From assembly GCA_002841355.1 (NCBI GenBank), contig PHFB01000007.1, forward strand, positions 1 to 64,000: 64,000 nt of DNA. The letters run 5' to 3'. The notes beneath the pieces were generated by a model. The model was not told the DNA's origin. It was given only the letters and a program-made list of their open reading frames with translations, and did not search any database. This DNA comes from Actinobacteria bacterium HGW-Actinobacteria-1. GTDB taxonomy: Bacteria; Actinomycetota; Coriobacteriia; Anaerosomatales; Anaerosomataceae. Of the stretch, positions 8,376 to 18,741 are shown piece after piece (the first letter of the stretch is position 1; every line of letters begins with the position of its first letter). The translations under genes and the position numbers were made by a program.

Positions 8376-9038
8376 ATGAAGTTCTTCCTGGATACCGCGA
8401 ACATCGCCGAGATCGAAGAGGCAGCAAGCTGGGGCGTGCTTGCAGGCGTCACCACCAACCCCACGCTCTATGCTCGTGAGGGCGGCAAGCTCGCCGATTT
8501 CCACGGTCACCTCAAGCGCATCTGCGACATCGTTGACGGACCCGTCAGTGGCGAGACCGTGGGCCTCAAGCGGGACGAGATCGTGCGCGAAGGCCTCGAG
8601 CTTGCCGAGATCGCTCCCAACCTCGTCGTGAAGGTCCCGACGATGCCGGAAGGCCTCGCCGCCACCAAGGCACTCTTCGACAAGGGCATCAAGGTCAATA
8701 TGACGCTCTGCTTCACGGTCCCGCAGGCGATTCTCGCGGCACGCTCCGGCGCCGCATACGTCTCGCCGTTCGTCGGTCGTTTCGATGACATCTCGGAGGA
8801 CGGCATCGATCAGCTCGAGCAGGTCGTCGTCGCCCTGAGCAACTACGACTTCGGCCACCAGGTCGAGGTCATCGCCGCTTCCATCCGCAGCGCGAACCAC
8901 GTGACGAAGGCAGCACTCATGGGTGCCGATATCGCCACCGTGCCGTTCAACGTGCTGGAGAAGCTGGTGAAGCATCCGTTGACTGATAGGGGCCTGGAGT
9001 CCTTCCTGGCCGACTGGGAGAAAGTGAAGAACGCATGA
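8376..9038 (+). CDS. tal: Transaldolase / fructose-6-phosphate aldolase-like (TalC/FSA type)
   Basis: 220 aa, the short TalC/MipB subfamily. The N-terminal MKFFLDTANIAEI block, GVTTNPTL, the Schiff-base lysine in LVVKVPTMPEG (about residue 85) and SPFVGRFDDI are all present. It transfers or cleaves dihydroxyacetone units in sugar phosphate metabolism; sequence alone does not separate transaldolase from aldolase. GGAGAG precedes the ATG and the gene overlaps rho by 4 nt. Confidence 0.93.
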   Translation: MKFFLDTANIAEIEEAASWGVLAGVTTNPTLYAREGGKLADFHGHLKRICDIVDGPVSGETVGLKRDEIVREGLELAEIAPNLVVKVPTMPEGLAATKALFDKGIKVNMTLCFTVPQAILAARSGAAYVSPFVGRFDDISEDGIDQLEQVVVALSNYDFGHQVEVIAASIRSANHVTKAALMGADIATVPFNVLEKLVKHPLTDRGLESFLADWEKVKNA

Positions 9039-10384
9039 GTGCTCGTCCACGCAAGCGCGGCCGCCGCGGCGGTGCCCCGCAGTCCGAGGTAGCACCCTCG
9101 ATCACGCGGGAGGAACTCGCCGGCAAGACCGTGCCGGAGCTGCGGCAGATGGCTGCCGAGATCGATCTCGACGTCAAAGCCTTGAAGAAGAAGGATGAGA
9201 TCGTCGAGGCCGTCTACGAAGCCAAGGTCAAGGCCGAGGGATTCATTGACATCGTCGGCATTCTCGATGTCCTGCCCGAGGGATATGGCTTCATCCGCAC
9301 TGCCGGATACCTGCCGGGCGACCACGACGTCTACTGCTCGATGTCGCAGGTTCGCCGTTTCGAACTCCGGCGTGGCGACCTCATCAAGGGCCAGGTACGT
9401 CCCCCTAAGGAGTCCGAGAAGTACCCGGCGCTCCTCAAGGTGAGCGCTATCAACGGTCTTGAGCCCGAGGCCGCGAAGCAGCGCAAGAACTTCAAGGACC
9501 TCACGCCTGTGTACCCGGACGACCGTCTTCGTCTGGAGCATGGTCCGCAGTTCATGACCGTTCGCGTGATCGACCTCGTGGCGCCGATCGGCAAGGGCCA
9601 GCGCGGCCTGATCGTCTCCCCGCCGAAGGCAGGCAAGACGACCGTTCTCAAGGACATCGCCGCCGCCATCACGGCGAACAACCCCGAGGTCTACCTCATG
9701 TGCCTCCTTGTGGACGAGCGTCCCGAGGAAGTCACGGACATGGAGCGGTCGATCCACGGAGAGGTCGTCTCCTCGACGTTCGACATGCCCTCCGAGAACC
9801 ACATCGCCGTCGCCGAGCTCGTGATGGAGCGCGCGAAGCGCCTTGTCGAGAGCGGCTACGACGTCGTGATCCTGCTCGACTCGATCACGCGGCTCGCTCG
9901 CGCGTACAACCTCGCCACGCCGGCCTCCGGCCGCATCCTCTCCGGTGGTGTCGACTCGACGGCGCTCTATCCGCCGAAGAAGTTCTTCGGCGCGGCGCGC
10001 AACATCGAGCACGGCGGCTCGCTCACGATCCTCGCGACCGCGCTCGTGGATACCGGCTCCAAGATGGACGAGGTCATCTTCGAGGAGTTCAAGGGCACCG
10101 GCAACATGGAGCTCCGTCTCGACCGTGGCATGGCCGATCGCCGGATCTTCCCGGCTATCGACGTCGTCACCTCGGGCACCCGTAAAGAGGAGCTCATCCT
10201 CGACCCGATGGAAGCGCCGTTCGTGTGGGGCCTCCGCAGGATTCTGCATGGCGTCGACTCCGCGGAGCGCGCGCTCGACATGCTCATCAAGGGACTCAAG
10301 CAGACGCAGTCAAACACCGAGTTCCTCACCAAGATGGCCCGCAAGGCCGAGGACAAGCGCAATACGAACGGGATCGACCTGTAA
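9035..10384 (+). CDS. rho: Transcription termination factor Rho
   Basis: 449 aa hexameric RNA helicase that ends transcription. Residues ~22-60 form the Rho_N domain (LAGKTVPELRQMAAEI), ~67-140 the cold-shock-like RNA-binding domain (GFIDIVGILDVLPEGYGFIR), then the ATPase with Walker A PPKAGKTT (~residue 195) and Walker B VVILLDSITRLARAYN. A short basic, RRG-rich N-terminus replaces the long insert of many actinobacterial Rho proteins. ATG 9035 overlaps the aldolase stop. Confidence 0.97.
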   Translation: MSARPRKRGRRGGAPQSEVAPSITREELAGKTVPELRQMAAEIDLDVKALKKKDEIVEAVYEAKVKAEGFIDIVGILDVLPEGYGFIRTAGYLPGDHDVYCSMSQVRRFELRRGDLIKGQVRPPKESEKYPALLKVSAINGLEPEAAKQRKNFKDLTPVYPDDRLRLEHGPQFMTVRVIDLVAPIGKGQRGLIVSPPKAGKTTVLKDIAAAITANNPEVYLMCLLVDERPEEVTDMERSIHGEVVSSTFDMPSENHIAVAELVMERAKRLVESGYDVVILLDSITRLARAYNLATPASGRILSGGVDSTALYPPKKFFGAARNIEHGGSLTILATALVDTGSKMDEVIFEEFKGTGNMELRLDRGMADRRIFPAIDVVTSGTRKEELILDPMEAPFVWGLRRILHGVDSAERALDMLIKGLKQTQSNTEFLTKMARKAEDKRNTNGIDL

Positions 10385-10399
10385 GCCACATGTCGTAGA

Positions 10400-10428
10400 T
10401 TGCTCGCGGGACACCGAGGTGTTATCCT
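10400..10428 (+). promoter_or_regulatory. rpmE promoter
   Basis: TTGCTC (10400-10405), a 17-nt spacer, then TATCCT (10423-10428). The predicted start near 10435 leaves a ~53-nt leader with a hairpin. Confidence 0.55.
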
Positions 10429-10443
10429 AGCCCGGCTGTCCCG

Positions 10444-10466
10444 GCGCCTGGTCGGAAACCAGGCGC
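10444..10466 (+). promoter_or_regulatory. Leader hairpin of rpmE
   Basis: GCGCCTGGT pairs perfectly with ACCAGGCGC (9 bp, 5-nt loop) within the rpmE leader, 21 nt before the GTG start. It could stabilise the leader or be a ribosomal-protein regulatory element; it could also help end rho transcription. Confidence 0.5.
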
Positions 10467-10487
10467 ATACTCGGAGGTGAACCGGAA

Positions 10488-10895
10488 GTGCGTAATGATA
10501 TCCACCCGGAGTACGTCGACTCCAAGGTTGTGTGTTCCTGCGGGAACACCTTCATGACCAAGTCGACCAAGCCGGAGCTGCACGTCGAACTCTGCAACAT
10601 GTGCCACCCGTTCTACACCGGCCAGCAGAAGTTCGTCGACACCGGTGGCCGCGTCCAGCGGTTCTCGGACAAGTTCGGCAACGCTGCCGCCGCCGTCATG
10701 GAGCGGGAAGCTGCGGACAAGGAAGCGCGCCGCAAGGCCGCCGAGGAAGCCGCTGCCAAGCTCAAGACCGAGCGCGACGCGCGTGCCGCCGACAAGGCGT
10801 CCAAGGCTGCGAAGTTCGAGGTCACCGAGGCCGTCAAGAGCGGCGATGCCTCCGCGGATGCCACTGAGGCGCCCGCCGAGGAGTCCGCGGAGTAG
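10488..10895 (+). CDS. rpmE: 50S ribosomal protein L31 with long C-terminal extension
   Basis: 135 aa from GTG 10488. The first ~70 residues are a normal zinc-binding L31: C16, C18, C36 and C39 form the CxC...CxxC site, followed by [20 protein letters not shown]. The remaining ~65 residues are an alanine-, lysine- and glutamate-rich helical tail ending in an acidic stretch, doubling the usual length. TCGGAGGTGAACC provides the ribosome site. A hairpin terminator follows. Confidence 0.93.
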   Translation: MRNDIHPEYVDSKVVCSCGNTFMTKSTKPELHVELCNMCHPFYTGQQKFVDTGGRVQRFSDKFGNAAAAVMEREAADKEARRKAAEEAAAKLKTERDARAADKASKAAKFEVTEAVKSGDASADATEAPAEESAE

Positions 10896-10921
10896 TCGCG
10901 GCACCAACCACTGTTATGATG

Positions 10922-10945
10922 AGGAGGCGAGCTTGCTCGCCTCCT
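10922..10945 (+). terminator. Terminator hairpin after rpmE
   Basis: GGAGGCGAG pairs with CTCGCCTCC around a CTTG loop, followed by TTCGTCG and no U-tract. A TATGAT sequence directly precedes it (10915-10920). Confidence 0.6.
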
Positions 10946-10992
10946 TCGTCGTAGAGACGGGATTCGTTCCGTCAGGCACCTGGAAGGGCAAC

Positions 10993-11676
10993 ATGGACGT
11001 CAAGCTGCTCTACCATACTCCCGATCCGGAGCGTGCCGTGGCCGCTGCGGCCCGGCTGTGCTACGCACCGGTGGGCGCCGCCGAGCTGGTCGAATCGATG
11101 AGCGAAGAGGCCGTGCGCAAGGTTCTCAAGACGGTCATCTCATCGGGACATCTCTCCACGCTCGAACATGCGAGCTACACCTTCGCGATCGACGGCGTGT
11201 CGCGGGCGCTCACACACCAGCTCGTGCGTCATCGCCTTGCGAGCTTCAACCAGCAGTCGCAGCGCTACGTGCGTTATGACGCCGAGCCCGTGATGATCGA
11301 GCCGCCATCGGTTGCTGCCGACGCCTCGGCCCACGAGATCTTCGCCGCCGCAAGTGCTGCCGCCTTCGAGGCGTACGGCAAGCTACTTGAGGCAGGCGTG
11401 CCCGCCGAAGACGCGCGATACCTGCTTCCCAACGCCATGGAGACGAAGATCGTCGTCACCATGAACATCAGGGAGCTGCTCCACTTCTTCGAACTCCGCT
11501 GCTGCAAGCGCGCACAGTGGGAAATCCGCGACCTCGCGCTCCGCATGCTGGAGCTTGCCGAATCGACCGCGCCGTACATCTTCCTCGACGCTGGTGCCGC
11601 GTGCCGTCGCGGCGCGTGCTCCGAGGGCAAGATGACCTGCGGCGACCCCTACCCGAAGGCGCCGAAACGTGACTGA
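10993..11676 (+). CDS. thyX: Flavin-dependent thymidylate synthase
   Basis: 227 aa from ATG 10993 (GGAAGGG upstream). It makes dTMP from dUMP with methylenetetrahydrofolate and FAD. The ThyX motif RHRxxSxNQQSxRY is present as RHRLASFNQQSQRY (about residues 78-91), and the C-terminal RCCKRAQWEIRDLA block is typical. The upstream in-frame extension inside rpmE is a shadow. The next gene overlaps its end by 8 nt. Confidence 0.95.
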   Translation: MDVKLLYHTPDPERAVAAAARLCYAPVGAAELVESMSEEAVRKVLKTVISSGHLSTLEHASYTFAIDGVSRALTHQLVRHRLASFNQQSQRYVRYDAEPVMIEPPSVAADASAHEIFAAASAAAFEAYGKLLEAGVPAEDARYLLPNAMETKIVVTMNIRELLHFFELRCCKRAQWEIRDLALRMLELAESTAPYIFLDAGAACRRGACSEGKMTCGDPYPKAPKRD

Positions 11677-12652
11677 CCATACAGCTGAAGCACCCATTCG
11701 CTACACGCACATCGGTGGGCAGGCGGTGCTCGAAGGCATCATGATGCGCGGCAAGTACAACTGGGCCATTGCCGTGCGCGAGCCGGACGGGTCGATCTAC
11801 ACCGAGGAGCACGATCTCGTCTCGGCGTCGTCGCGTCATGCGTGGCTCAAGTGGCCGATCATCCGCGGTATGTGGGGCTTCTACGAGACCATGCTGCTCG
11901 CGATCAAGGCGTTCACCGTCTCGGCAGAGCATGCCGGCGAGACGGAAGAGGAGCAGCTCTCGGCCAAGGAGATCAGCTTCACGATGGTGCTCGGCCTTGG
12001 CCTTGCCATCGGGCTCTTCATCGTGCTGCCCGCGGTGATCACGAACTTCATCATCAAGGACGCCACGCAGACGCCGCTCGCCTGGAACATCGTGGACGGC
12101 ATCCTGCGCCTGGTCGCGTTCTTCGCGTACATCTGGGCAGTGAGCCGGGTTCCCGACATCCACCGTGTCTTCCAGTACCACGGTGCCGAGCACAAGACCA
12201 TCCACGCCTACGAGCACGGGCTTCCGCTCAAGGCCGAGTACATCCAGAAGTACGAGACACTGCACATCCGGTGCGGCACGTCGTTCCTGTTCATGGTCAT
12301 GGTGATCGCCATCCTCGTGTTCTCCCTCGTGCCCGGCAAAGCGATCCTGCTTGCGTGGGGTGTCACGGCGAAGATCTACGTGCTGCTCTTCAACATCTCG
12401 GTGCGCATCCTGCTGCTGCCGCTCATCGCCGGTCTTGCGTACGAGGTTTCGGTGAAGTGGGCGGGCCAGCACCCGAACAACCCCGCCGTGAAGGTCCTCA
12501 CGTGGCCCGGCATGCAGCTCCAGCGCATGACGACCGCCGCACCCGATGACTCGATGGTCGAGATCGCTGTGGCAGCGATGGAACTCGTGATCGCGCGTGA
12601 AGAGGCCGAGACCGCCGACGTCGACGCCGGCGTCGAACCGGCCATCGACTGA
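11669..12652 (+). CDS. DUF1385 (YqhQ-like) membrane protein
   Basis: 327 aa. Family hallmarks are the N-terminal GGQAVLEGIMMRG and HGAEHKTIHAYEHG motifs, and FRCGTSFLF-like text as IRCGTSFLFMVM. Four or more membrane segments are visible (about residues 105-125, 150-165, 208-225 and 235-260). Function unknown; in many Gram-positive lineages the gene sits just before prfA, as here (one small gene between). It starts 8 nt inside the end of thyX. Confidence 0.9.
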   Translation: MTDHTAEAPIRYTHIGGQAVLEGIMMRGKYNWAIAVREPDGSIYTEEHDLVSASSRHAWLKWPIIRGMWGFYETMLLAIKAFTVSAEHAGETEEEQLSAKEISFTMVLGLGLAIGLFIVLPAVITNFIIKDATQTPLAWNIVDGILRLVAFFAYIWAVSRVPDIHRVFQYHGAEHKTIHAYEHGLPLKAEYIQKYETLHIRCGTSFLFMVMVIAILVFSLVPGKAILLAWGVTAKIYVLLFNISVRILLLPLIAGLAYEVSVKWAGQHPNNPAVKVLTWPGMQLQRMTTAAPDDSMVEIAVAAMELVIAREEAETADVDAGVEPAID

Positions 12653-12681
12653 GCGCGACGATTGGCGTAGGGATTGCTTCG

Positions 12682-13122
12682 ATGACGGTCATGAAGTCAG
12701 AGACTGCTACCCAAAACACCCGGCTTGTCCGGATCCAGTTCCTGCTCGCCGCGCTCATGTGGACGGCGGCCTCGATCATGCTGGGGTCCCGCTCCATCGG
12801 TTGGCTGGCTCATCTGCATTTTGGTGCGCTGCTTGCGGCACTCGCACTCATTCTCGGTTGGGTGAAGCAGCACTACATCATGCGTCGAGTTGCGGGGGAC
12901 GCGATCGTCAGGATCGCCGAGCGGGGACCGGAAGCGAACGTCCTCGGGTTCTTCGCGCTCAAGCAGTGGCTGTTGGTCGGCCTGATGATGGGCGGCGGCA
13001 TCGCGTTGCGGCTCTCGGGCCTCGTGCCGACTCCGGTGCTCGGTACGCTGTACGCGACGGTGGCCGTGGGCCTGCTGCTTGGCAGCGGCCGCTTCTGGCA
13101 GGCGCTCGCACTCGGGGCGTAG
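12682..13122 (+). CDS. Hypothetical four-helix membrane protein
   Basis: 146 aa. Hydrophobic segments lie at about residues 19-36, 41-60, 92-110 and 115-132, with a short polar loop ([27 protein letters not shown]) between helices 2 and 3. I do not recognise the family. The ribosome site is weak (TAGGGA); an alternative ATG is at 12691. It lies 29 nt after the DUF1385 gene and before prfA. Its stop codon forms the loop of a GGGGCG/CGCCCC hairpin (13114-13128). Confidence 0.7.
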   Translation: MTVMKSETATQNTRLVRIQFLLAALMWTAASIMLGSRSIGWLAHLHFGALLAALALILGWVKQHYIMRRVAGDAIVRIAERGPEANVLGFFALKQWLLVGLMMGGGIALRLSGLVPTPVLGTLYATVAVGLLLGSGRFWQALALGA

Positions 13123-13144
13123 CGCCCCGCTCGGCCGTCCGGAA

Positions 13145-13153
13145 TGGTACAGT
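13145..13153 (+). promoter_or_regulatory. Extended -10 promoter of prfA
   Basis: TGGTACAGT is an extended -10 (TGn plus TACAGT). No good -35 is seen, as expected for extended -10 promoters. The start would fall ~60 nt before prfA. Confidence 0.45.
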
Positions 13154-13219
13154 ACAACTCAGGCGACGCGCCCCCATTGGCGCTCCCGAATGCAGTCGAC
13201 ACGGAGGATTCCGCACCCT

Positions 13220-14287
<1,068 letters not shown>

Positions 14288-15169
14288 GTGGCCGAGCGCG
14301 CCTGGACCAGCAAGGACGCGCTCGACTGGACGGCCGACTACCTCGCGCGCAAAGGGGACGCTCACCCGCGCCGCTCCGCGGAGTGGCTTCTCTCCGCCGC
14401 GACCGGACTCTCTCGCGTCGAGCTCTATGCCTTCCACGACCGGCCGCTTTCGCCCGAGGAGCGCGCCGCGTTTCGTGCGTCGATCGAGCGTCGTGCCGCG
14501 GGGGAGCCGCTCCAGTACGTGACGGGCGAGATGCCCTTCCGCCATCTCGTGCTCAGAGTCGAGCCAGGCGTGTTCATTCCGCGCCCGGAGACCGAGGTGC
14601 TCGTCGACGCGGTCATCGAGACGATCAAATCGCTTGAAGACCCGCTGGTCATCGATTTGTGTACCGGTTCCGGAGCGGTTGCCACGTGCGTCGCCTACGA
14701 GGTTCCCTCGGCGCGCGTGGTTTCGAGTGATGTCAGTGAACCTGCCGTCGAGGCCGCTCGTCGGAACGCGCTATACGCAGGGGTCGACGACAGGGTACAA
14801 GTGTTACAGGGAAGTCTCTTCGAGCCGGTATCTCGCGAGCTTCTCGGAACGGTGGACGCGGTGGTCTCGAATCCGCCGTACATCCCGACCGAAGCAGTGC
14901 GATCCCTGCCCGAGGAAATCCTCGCGTATGAGCCGATGGCCGCGCTTGACGGCGGCGTCGACGGGCTCGATGTGGCACGCGTGATCGCCGCGGAGGCCTA
15001 TCAGTGGCTCAAGCCAGGTGGCATGCTTGCGATGGAGGTCGACGAGACCCGGGCGCAGGCGATGGCAGCCGAGATGGCTGCCGACTATGAGTGCATTGAG
15101 GTCCGCAAGGACCTGACAGGACGGGACCGGATCGTGGTGGGCAAGAAACGGGAGGCGAGGCAACCATGA
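14288..15169 (+). CDS. prmC: Peptide chain release factor N5-glutamine methyltransferase
   Basis: 293 aa, GTG start directly abutting the prfA stop. It methylates the GGQ glutamine of release factors using SAM. An N-terminal helical domain (SAEWLLSAATGLSR) is followed by the SAM fold with LCTGSGAVA and the substrate-binding VVSNPPYIP motif (~residue 195-203). The gene overlaps the next one by 4 nt. Confidence 0.96.
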   Translation: MAERAWTSKDALDWTADYLARKGDAHPRRSAEWLLSAATGLSRVELYAFHDRPLSPEERAAFRASIERRAAGEPLQYVTGEMPFRHLVLRVEPGVFIPRPETEVLVDAVIETIKSLEDPLVIDLCTGSGAVATCVAYEVPSARVVSSDVSEPAVEAARRNALYAGVDDRVQVLQGSLFEPVSRELLGTVDAVVSNPPYIPTEAVRSLPEEILAYEPMAALDGGVDGLDVARVIAAEAYQWLKPGGMLAMEVDETRAQAMAAEMAADYECIEVRKDLTGRDRIVVGKKREARQP

Positions 15170-15810
15170 GCAAGGTGATTCACATCGACCCCGACAATCC
15201 CTCGGCGGAAGCGATCAATCTCGCAGCCACGGTACTCAGAGAAGGCGGCATCGTAGTCTTCCCGACAGAGACCGTGTACGGGATCGGCGCTTCCGCAAAC
15301 TCGTGCATCGGGCCGCAGGAGATTATCGACATCAAGATGCGCCCCAAGAACAAGCCGCTTCCATGGCTCGTCGAGAGCGAAGAAGCCCTCGACACGTACG
15401 GCGTTGACGTTCCCGACTACGCGCACCGGCTCGCACGGGCGTTCTGGCCTGGCGCGCTCACCATCGTCGTCAAAGCTGCTCCGATCGTGGCTCCCGAGTT
15501 CCGCGACGACCGCGGGACCGTGGCGCTTCGCTGCCCCGACCATGAGGTCGTCCAGGAGCTCATCAGGGCTTCTGGCAACGCGATCATCACGACTTCGGCG
15601 AACACGTCCGGCCTGCCTCCGGCCGGCTCTTTCGCTGAACTGGAAGAGAGAATCATCGCCTCGGCCGACCTTACGCTCGACGGCGGCGAGACGTTGCACG
15701 GTACCGCATCCACGGTCGTCGACTGTATCGGCGCCGAGCCGGTGATCACGCGCGAGGGAGCGATTCCTGCCGCACAGGTGATAGCGGCCGCTACGGCACT
15801 CGACGCCTAG
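15166..15810 (+). CDS. L-threonylcarbamoyladenylate synthase (Sua5/YrdC/YciO)
   Basis: 214 aa, single YrdC domain without the C-terminal Sua5 domain. It makes threonylcarbamoyl-AMP for tRNA t6A37. FPTETVYGIGA (about residues 27-37), KMRPKNKPLPWLV, WPGALTIVV and TTSANTSGLPP are the expected family blocks. Overlaps prmC by 4 nt (ATGA). Confidence 0.92.
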   Translation: MSKVIHIDPDNPSAEAINLAATVLREGGIVVFPTETVYGIGASANSCIGPQEIIDIKMRPKNKPLPWLVESEEALDTYGVDVPDYAHRLARAFWPGALTIVVKAAPIVAPEFRDDRGTVALRCPDHEVVQELIRASGNAIITTSANTSGLPPAGSFAELEERIIASADLTLDGGETLHGTASTVVDCIGAEPVITREGAIPAAQVIAAATALDA

Positions 15811-15822
15811 TCGCTCATGTCT

Positions 15823-15831
15823 TGCTACAAT
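15823..15831 (+). promoter_or_regulatory. Putative extended -10 before rpiB
   Basis: TGCTACAAT is an extended -10 located immediately before a strong hairpin. Because the hairpin starts inside the box, the arrangement may combine an upstream terminator with a downstream promoter. Confidence 0.35.
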
Positions 15832-15863
15832 GCGGGAGGCGGCCCGAAAGGGCGCCTCCCGCA
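15831..15863 (+). terminator. Terminator hairpin between Sua5 gene and rpiB
   Basis: TGCGGGAGGC pairs with GCCTCCCGCA, continuing through a bulged G into a GCCC/GGGC stem with a GAAA loop, then TTCGCAT. No U-tract. Confidence 0.6.
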
Positions 15864-15884
15864 TTCGCATCTGAAGGAGTCACC

Positions 15885-16328
15885 ATGCGCCTGTACGTTG
15901 GCAGCGACCACGCTGGATTCGCCCTCAAGGAGCAGGTGCGCGAGCACTTGGAGCAGGAGGGGCACGAGGTCGTCGACGTCGGCACGCACAGCGAGGATTC
16001 GGTCGACTACCCGGATTTCGCCCGCCAGGTGGGGGAGGCCGTCGCCGCCGGTGATGCCGAGTACGGCATCCTCGTGTGCGGCTCCGGTCTCGGCATGGCG
16101 ATCGCCGCCAATAAGGTAGACGGCGTCCGAGCCGTGCAGGTCATGGACACCGAGATGGCCAAGATGTCCCGGATGCACAACGATGCGAACGTCGTCACGC
16201 TGGCCGGGCGCTATACCGAGCCCGCAACCGCTGACGCCATCGTGGATACGTTCCTTGCGACCGCCTTCGAGGGCGGCCGCCACCAGAATAGAGTCGACAA
16301 GATCACCGCGATCGAGCACGAAGGCTAG
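15885..16328 (+). CDS. rpiB: Ribose-5-phosphate isomerase B
   Basis: 147 aa from ATG 15885 (GAAGGAG upstream). It interconverts ribose-5-phosphate and ribulose-5-phosphate. GSDHAGFALK at the N-terminus, DYPDFA, the catalytic Cys in ILVCGSGLGMAIAANK and HNDANVVTLAGR are all RpiB/LacAB signatures. The longer frame starting upstream runs through the hairpin and is not real. Confidence 0.95.
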   Translation: MRLYVGSDHAGFALKEQVREHLEQEGHEVVDVGTHSEDSVDYPDFARQVGEAVAAGDAEYGILVCGSGLGMAIAANKVDGVRAVQVMDTEMAKMSRMHNDANVVTLAGRYTEPATADAIVDTFLATAFEGGRHQNRVDKITAIEHEG

Positions 16329-16364
16329 GATCGAATCGTTCTTCGAGAGAGAGGTAACACCGGC

Positions 16365-17612
16365 ATGGCATTGCACTACATCCCCGGACAGGACCCTGAG
16401 CTCGCAGCCGCTATCGACGCGGAACTCCAGCGTCAGCGCGGCACGATCGAGCTCATCGCGAGCGAGAACTTCGTCTCGATGGCCGTTCTCGAGGCCGCCG
16501 GCACCGTGCTCACTAACAAGTACGCCGAAGGACTCCCCGGCAAGCGCTACTACGGCGGGTGCGAGGTCGTGGACGTCGTTGAGGACCTTGCCCGCGAGCG
16601 CGCGAAGGCGCTCTTCGGCGCGGATCACGCGAACGTGCAGCCGCATGCCGGTGCGCAGGCGAACCTCGCCGTCTACTACGCGGTGCTCAACCCCGGCGAT
16701 ACCGTTCTCGGCATGAATCTCGCCATGGGCGGACATCTCACCCACGGCTCCCCGGTGAACTTCTCGGGCAAGTGGTTCCACGTCGTCCCCTACGGGCTCG
16801 ACATGGCCACCGAGACGATTGACTATGACGAGGTCGAGCGCCTCGCCAAGGAGCACAAGCCGAAGATGATCATCGCCGGCGCCTCGGCGTATCCACGCGT
16901 TATCGACTTCGAGCGCTTCGCTGCTATCGCGAAGAGCGTCGACGCCGTCCTCATGGTCGACATGGCGCATATCGCCGGCCTCGTCGCCACGGGGGCGCAC
17001 CCGAGCCCCGTGCCGCACGCTGATTTCGTCACCTCCACGTCGCACAAGACGCTCCGTGGCCCGCGTTCCGGCTTCGTGCTGTGCAAGGAGCAGTGGAAGA
17101 CCGCGCTCGACAAGGCCGTGTTCCCGGGTCTGCAGGGTGGTCCGCTCGAGCACGTGATCGCGGCCAAGGCGGTCGCTTTCCATGAGGCCATGCAGCCCGA
17201 GTTCAAGACGTACATCGACCAGGTGGTCGTCAACGCGCAGGCCATGGGTGCAGCGATGGTCGAGGCCGGTCTTCGCCTGGTCTCCGGTGGAACCGACAAC
17301 CACCTCATGCTCGTCGACTTGCGCCCTGCCGGCATCACCGGCAAGGACGCCGAGAAGCTTGTCGAGGAAGTCGGCTTCACTGTCAACAAGAACGCGATCC
17401 CGAACGACCCCGAGAGCCCGTTCGTGACAAGCGGCATCCGGGTTGGCTCGGCGGCGATGACCACCCGCGGCTTCTCGGAAGAGGACGCGTATGCGGTCGG
17501 CACGATGCTGGCCGATGCGATCTTCCACCGCGACGACACCACGCGGCTGGCCGCGATCTCCGCACAGGTCAAGACGCTGCTCGACAGGCACCCGCTCTAT
17601 CCGGAACTGTAG
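16365..17612 (+). CDS. glyA: Serine hydroxymethyltransferase
   Basis: 415 aa. It converts serine and tetrahydrofolate to glycine and methylene-THF, supplying the ThyX one-carbon donor. [11 protein letters not shown], the [15 protein letters not shown] block, [10 protein letters not shown] and the PLP lysine in [14 protein letters not shown] (~residue 229) are all intact. GAGAGAGGTAAC provides the ribosome site. Confidence 0.97.
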   Translation: MALHYIPGQDPELAAAIDAELQRQRGTIELIASENFVSMAVLEAAGTVLTNKYAEGLPGKRYYGGCEVVDVVEDLARERAKALFGADHANVQPHAGAQANLAVYYAVLNPGDTVLGMNLAMGGHLTHGSPVNFSGKWFHVVPYGLDMATETIDYDEVERLAKEHKPKMIIAGASAYPRVIDFERFAAIAKSVDAVLMVDMAHIAGLVATGAHPSPVPHADFVTSTSHKTLRGPRSGFVLCKEQWKTALDKAVFPGLQGGPLEHVIAAKAVAFHEAMQPEFKTYIDQVVVNAQAMGAAMVEAGLRLVSGGTDNHLMLVDLRPAGITGKDAEKLVEEVGFTVNKNAIPNDPESPFVTSGIRVGSAAMTTRGFSEEDAYAVGTMLADAIFHRDDTTRLAAISAQVKTLLDRHPLYPEL

Positions 17613-17639
17613 TTGCACGAGACGCCTCAAGGAGGAACG

Positions 17640-18284
17640 ATGTCCGAGCGCCAGTGGGATAACGTCGTGGTCATGGACCACCCGCTCATCCAGCACAAAC
17701 TCTCGATCCTGCGCGACGAGAAGACGGGTGCGAAGGAGTTCCGTGAGCTCGTCAAGGAGCTCGCGATGCTCATGGCGTTCGAAGCGACTCGCGGCTTCCA
17801 GCTGGCCGAGACGACGGTGACGACTCCGGTGGCCGAGACGACGACGTATGTGCTCGCCGGCAAGAAGGTCGCGGTCATCCCGATCCTGCGGGCGGGTCTC
17901 GGCATGGTAGACGGCATCCTCGAGCTTCTGCCGGCCGCCAAAGTGGGCCACATCGGCCTGTATCGCGACCCCGAGACGCTCATGCCGGTCGAGTACTACT
18001 GCAAGCTTCCCGAGGACATCGGCGAGCGTGACATCCTCATCGTCGACCCGATGCTTGCAACCGGCGGTTCGGCCTCCGCAGCCGTGCAGTTCCTGCGCGC
18101 GCGTGGTGCCAAGGAGATCAATCTGCTGTGCCTCATCGCCGCGCCCGAGGGTATAGACGAGATCGTGCGCGCATGCGATGACGTGAAGATCTACGTCGCG
18201 GCGGTCGACAGCCATCTGAATGACCACGGATACATCGTGCCCGGCCTCGGCGATGCCGGCGACCGCCTCTTCGGCACCAAGTAG
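17640..18284 (+). CDS. upp: Uracil phosphoribosyltransferase
   Basis: 214 aa from ATG 17640 with AAGGAGG 5 nt upstream; an in-frame TTG at 17613 lacks such a site. It salvages uracil to UMP with [29 protein letters not shown] and the PRPP-binding [14 protein letters not shown] segment match the family. dCMP deaminase follows 4 nt later. Confidence 0.96.
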   Translation: MSERQWDNVVVMDHPLIQHKLSILRDEKTGAKEFRELVKELAMLMAFEATRGFQLAETTVTTPVAETTTYVLAGKKVAVIPILRAGLGMVDGILELLPAAKVGHIGLYRDPETLMPVEYYCKLPEDIGERDILIVDPMLATGGSASAAVQFLRARGAKEINLLCLIAAPEGIDEIVRACDDVKIYVAAVDSHLNDHGYIVPGLGDAGDRLFGTK

Positions 18285-18288
18285 CAGC

Positions 18289-18741
18289 ATGCCCCGACCA
18301 TCCTGGGACGAGTACTTCATGTCGATCGCCACGCAAGTGGCTGGTCGCTCGACGTGTCTGCGGCGGGCGACAGGTGCCGTTCTCGTGAAGGACAAGCGGA
18401 TCCTCGCCACCGGCTACAACGGCGTTCCCTCCGGCCTTGAGCACTGCGAGGTCGTGGGGTGTCTTCGCGAGCAGCGCGGCATCGCATCGGGCTCGCATCA
18501 CGAGCTCTGCCGCGGCATTCATGCCGAGCAGAACGCGGTCATCCAGGCGGCACGCCACGGGATCGCGATCGATGGCGCCACGGTCTACTGCACGCATCAG
18601 CCGTGTGTGCTGTGCGCGAAGATCCTGCTCAACGCGGGAGTCGTCGACATCGTCTTCCGCGAGTCGTACCCCGATCCGCTCTCGGCCGAGCTCCTTGCCG
18701 AGGCAGGCGTCGTACCGCGGTGCATCGGTGGCGAAGCCTGA
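18289..18741 (+). CDS. dCMP/cytidylate deaminase (ComEB-like)
   Basis: 150 aa from ATG 18289. It deaminates dCMP to dUMP, the ThyX substrate. The zinc site is complete: HAEQNA (H and catalytic E) and PCVLCAK (two Cys). [14 protein letters not shown] and GYNGVP are typical of this clade. The stop overlaps the ATG of the next gene by 1 nt. The ribosome site is weak, suggesting coupling with upp. Confidence 0.93.
   Translation: MPRPSWDEYFMSIATQVAGRSTCLRRATGAVLVKDKRILATGYNGVPSGLEHCEVVGCLREQRGIASGSHHELCRGIHAEQNAVIQAARHGIAIDGATVYCTHQPCVLCAKILLNAGVVDIVFRESYPDPLSAELLAEAGVVPRCIGGEA

Noticed and set aside
6897-9095. 732-codon minus-strand open frame across pgk2 and tal
   Set aside because: Same reason: shadow of conserved coding sequence on the other strand.
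15825-18410. 861-codon minus-strand open frame across rpiB-glyA-upp
   Set aside because: It is antisense to three unmistakable enzyme genes, is His/Arg/Asp-rich without domain character, and arises from GC-rich codon bias.
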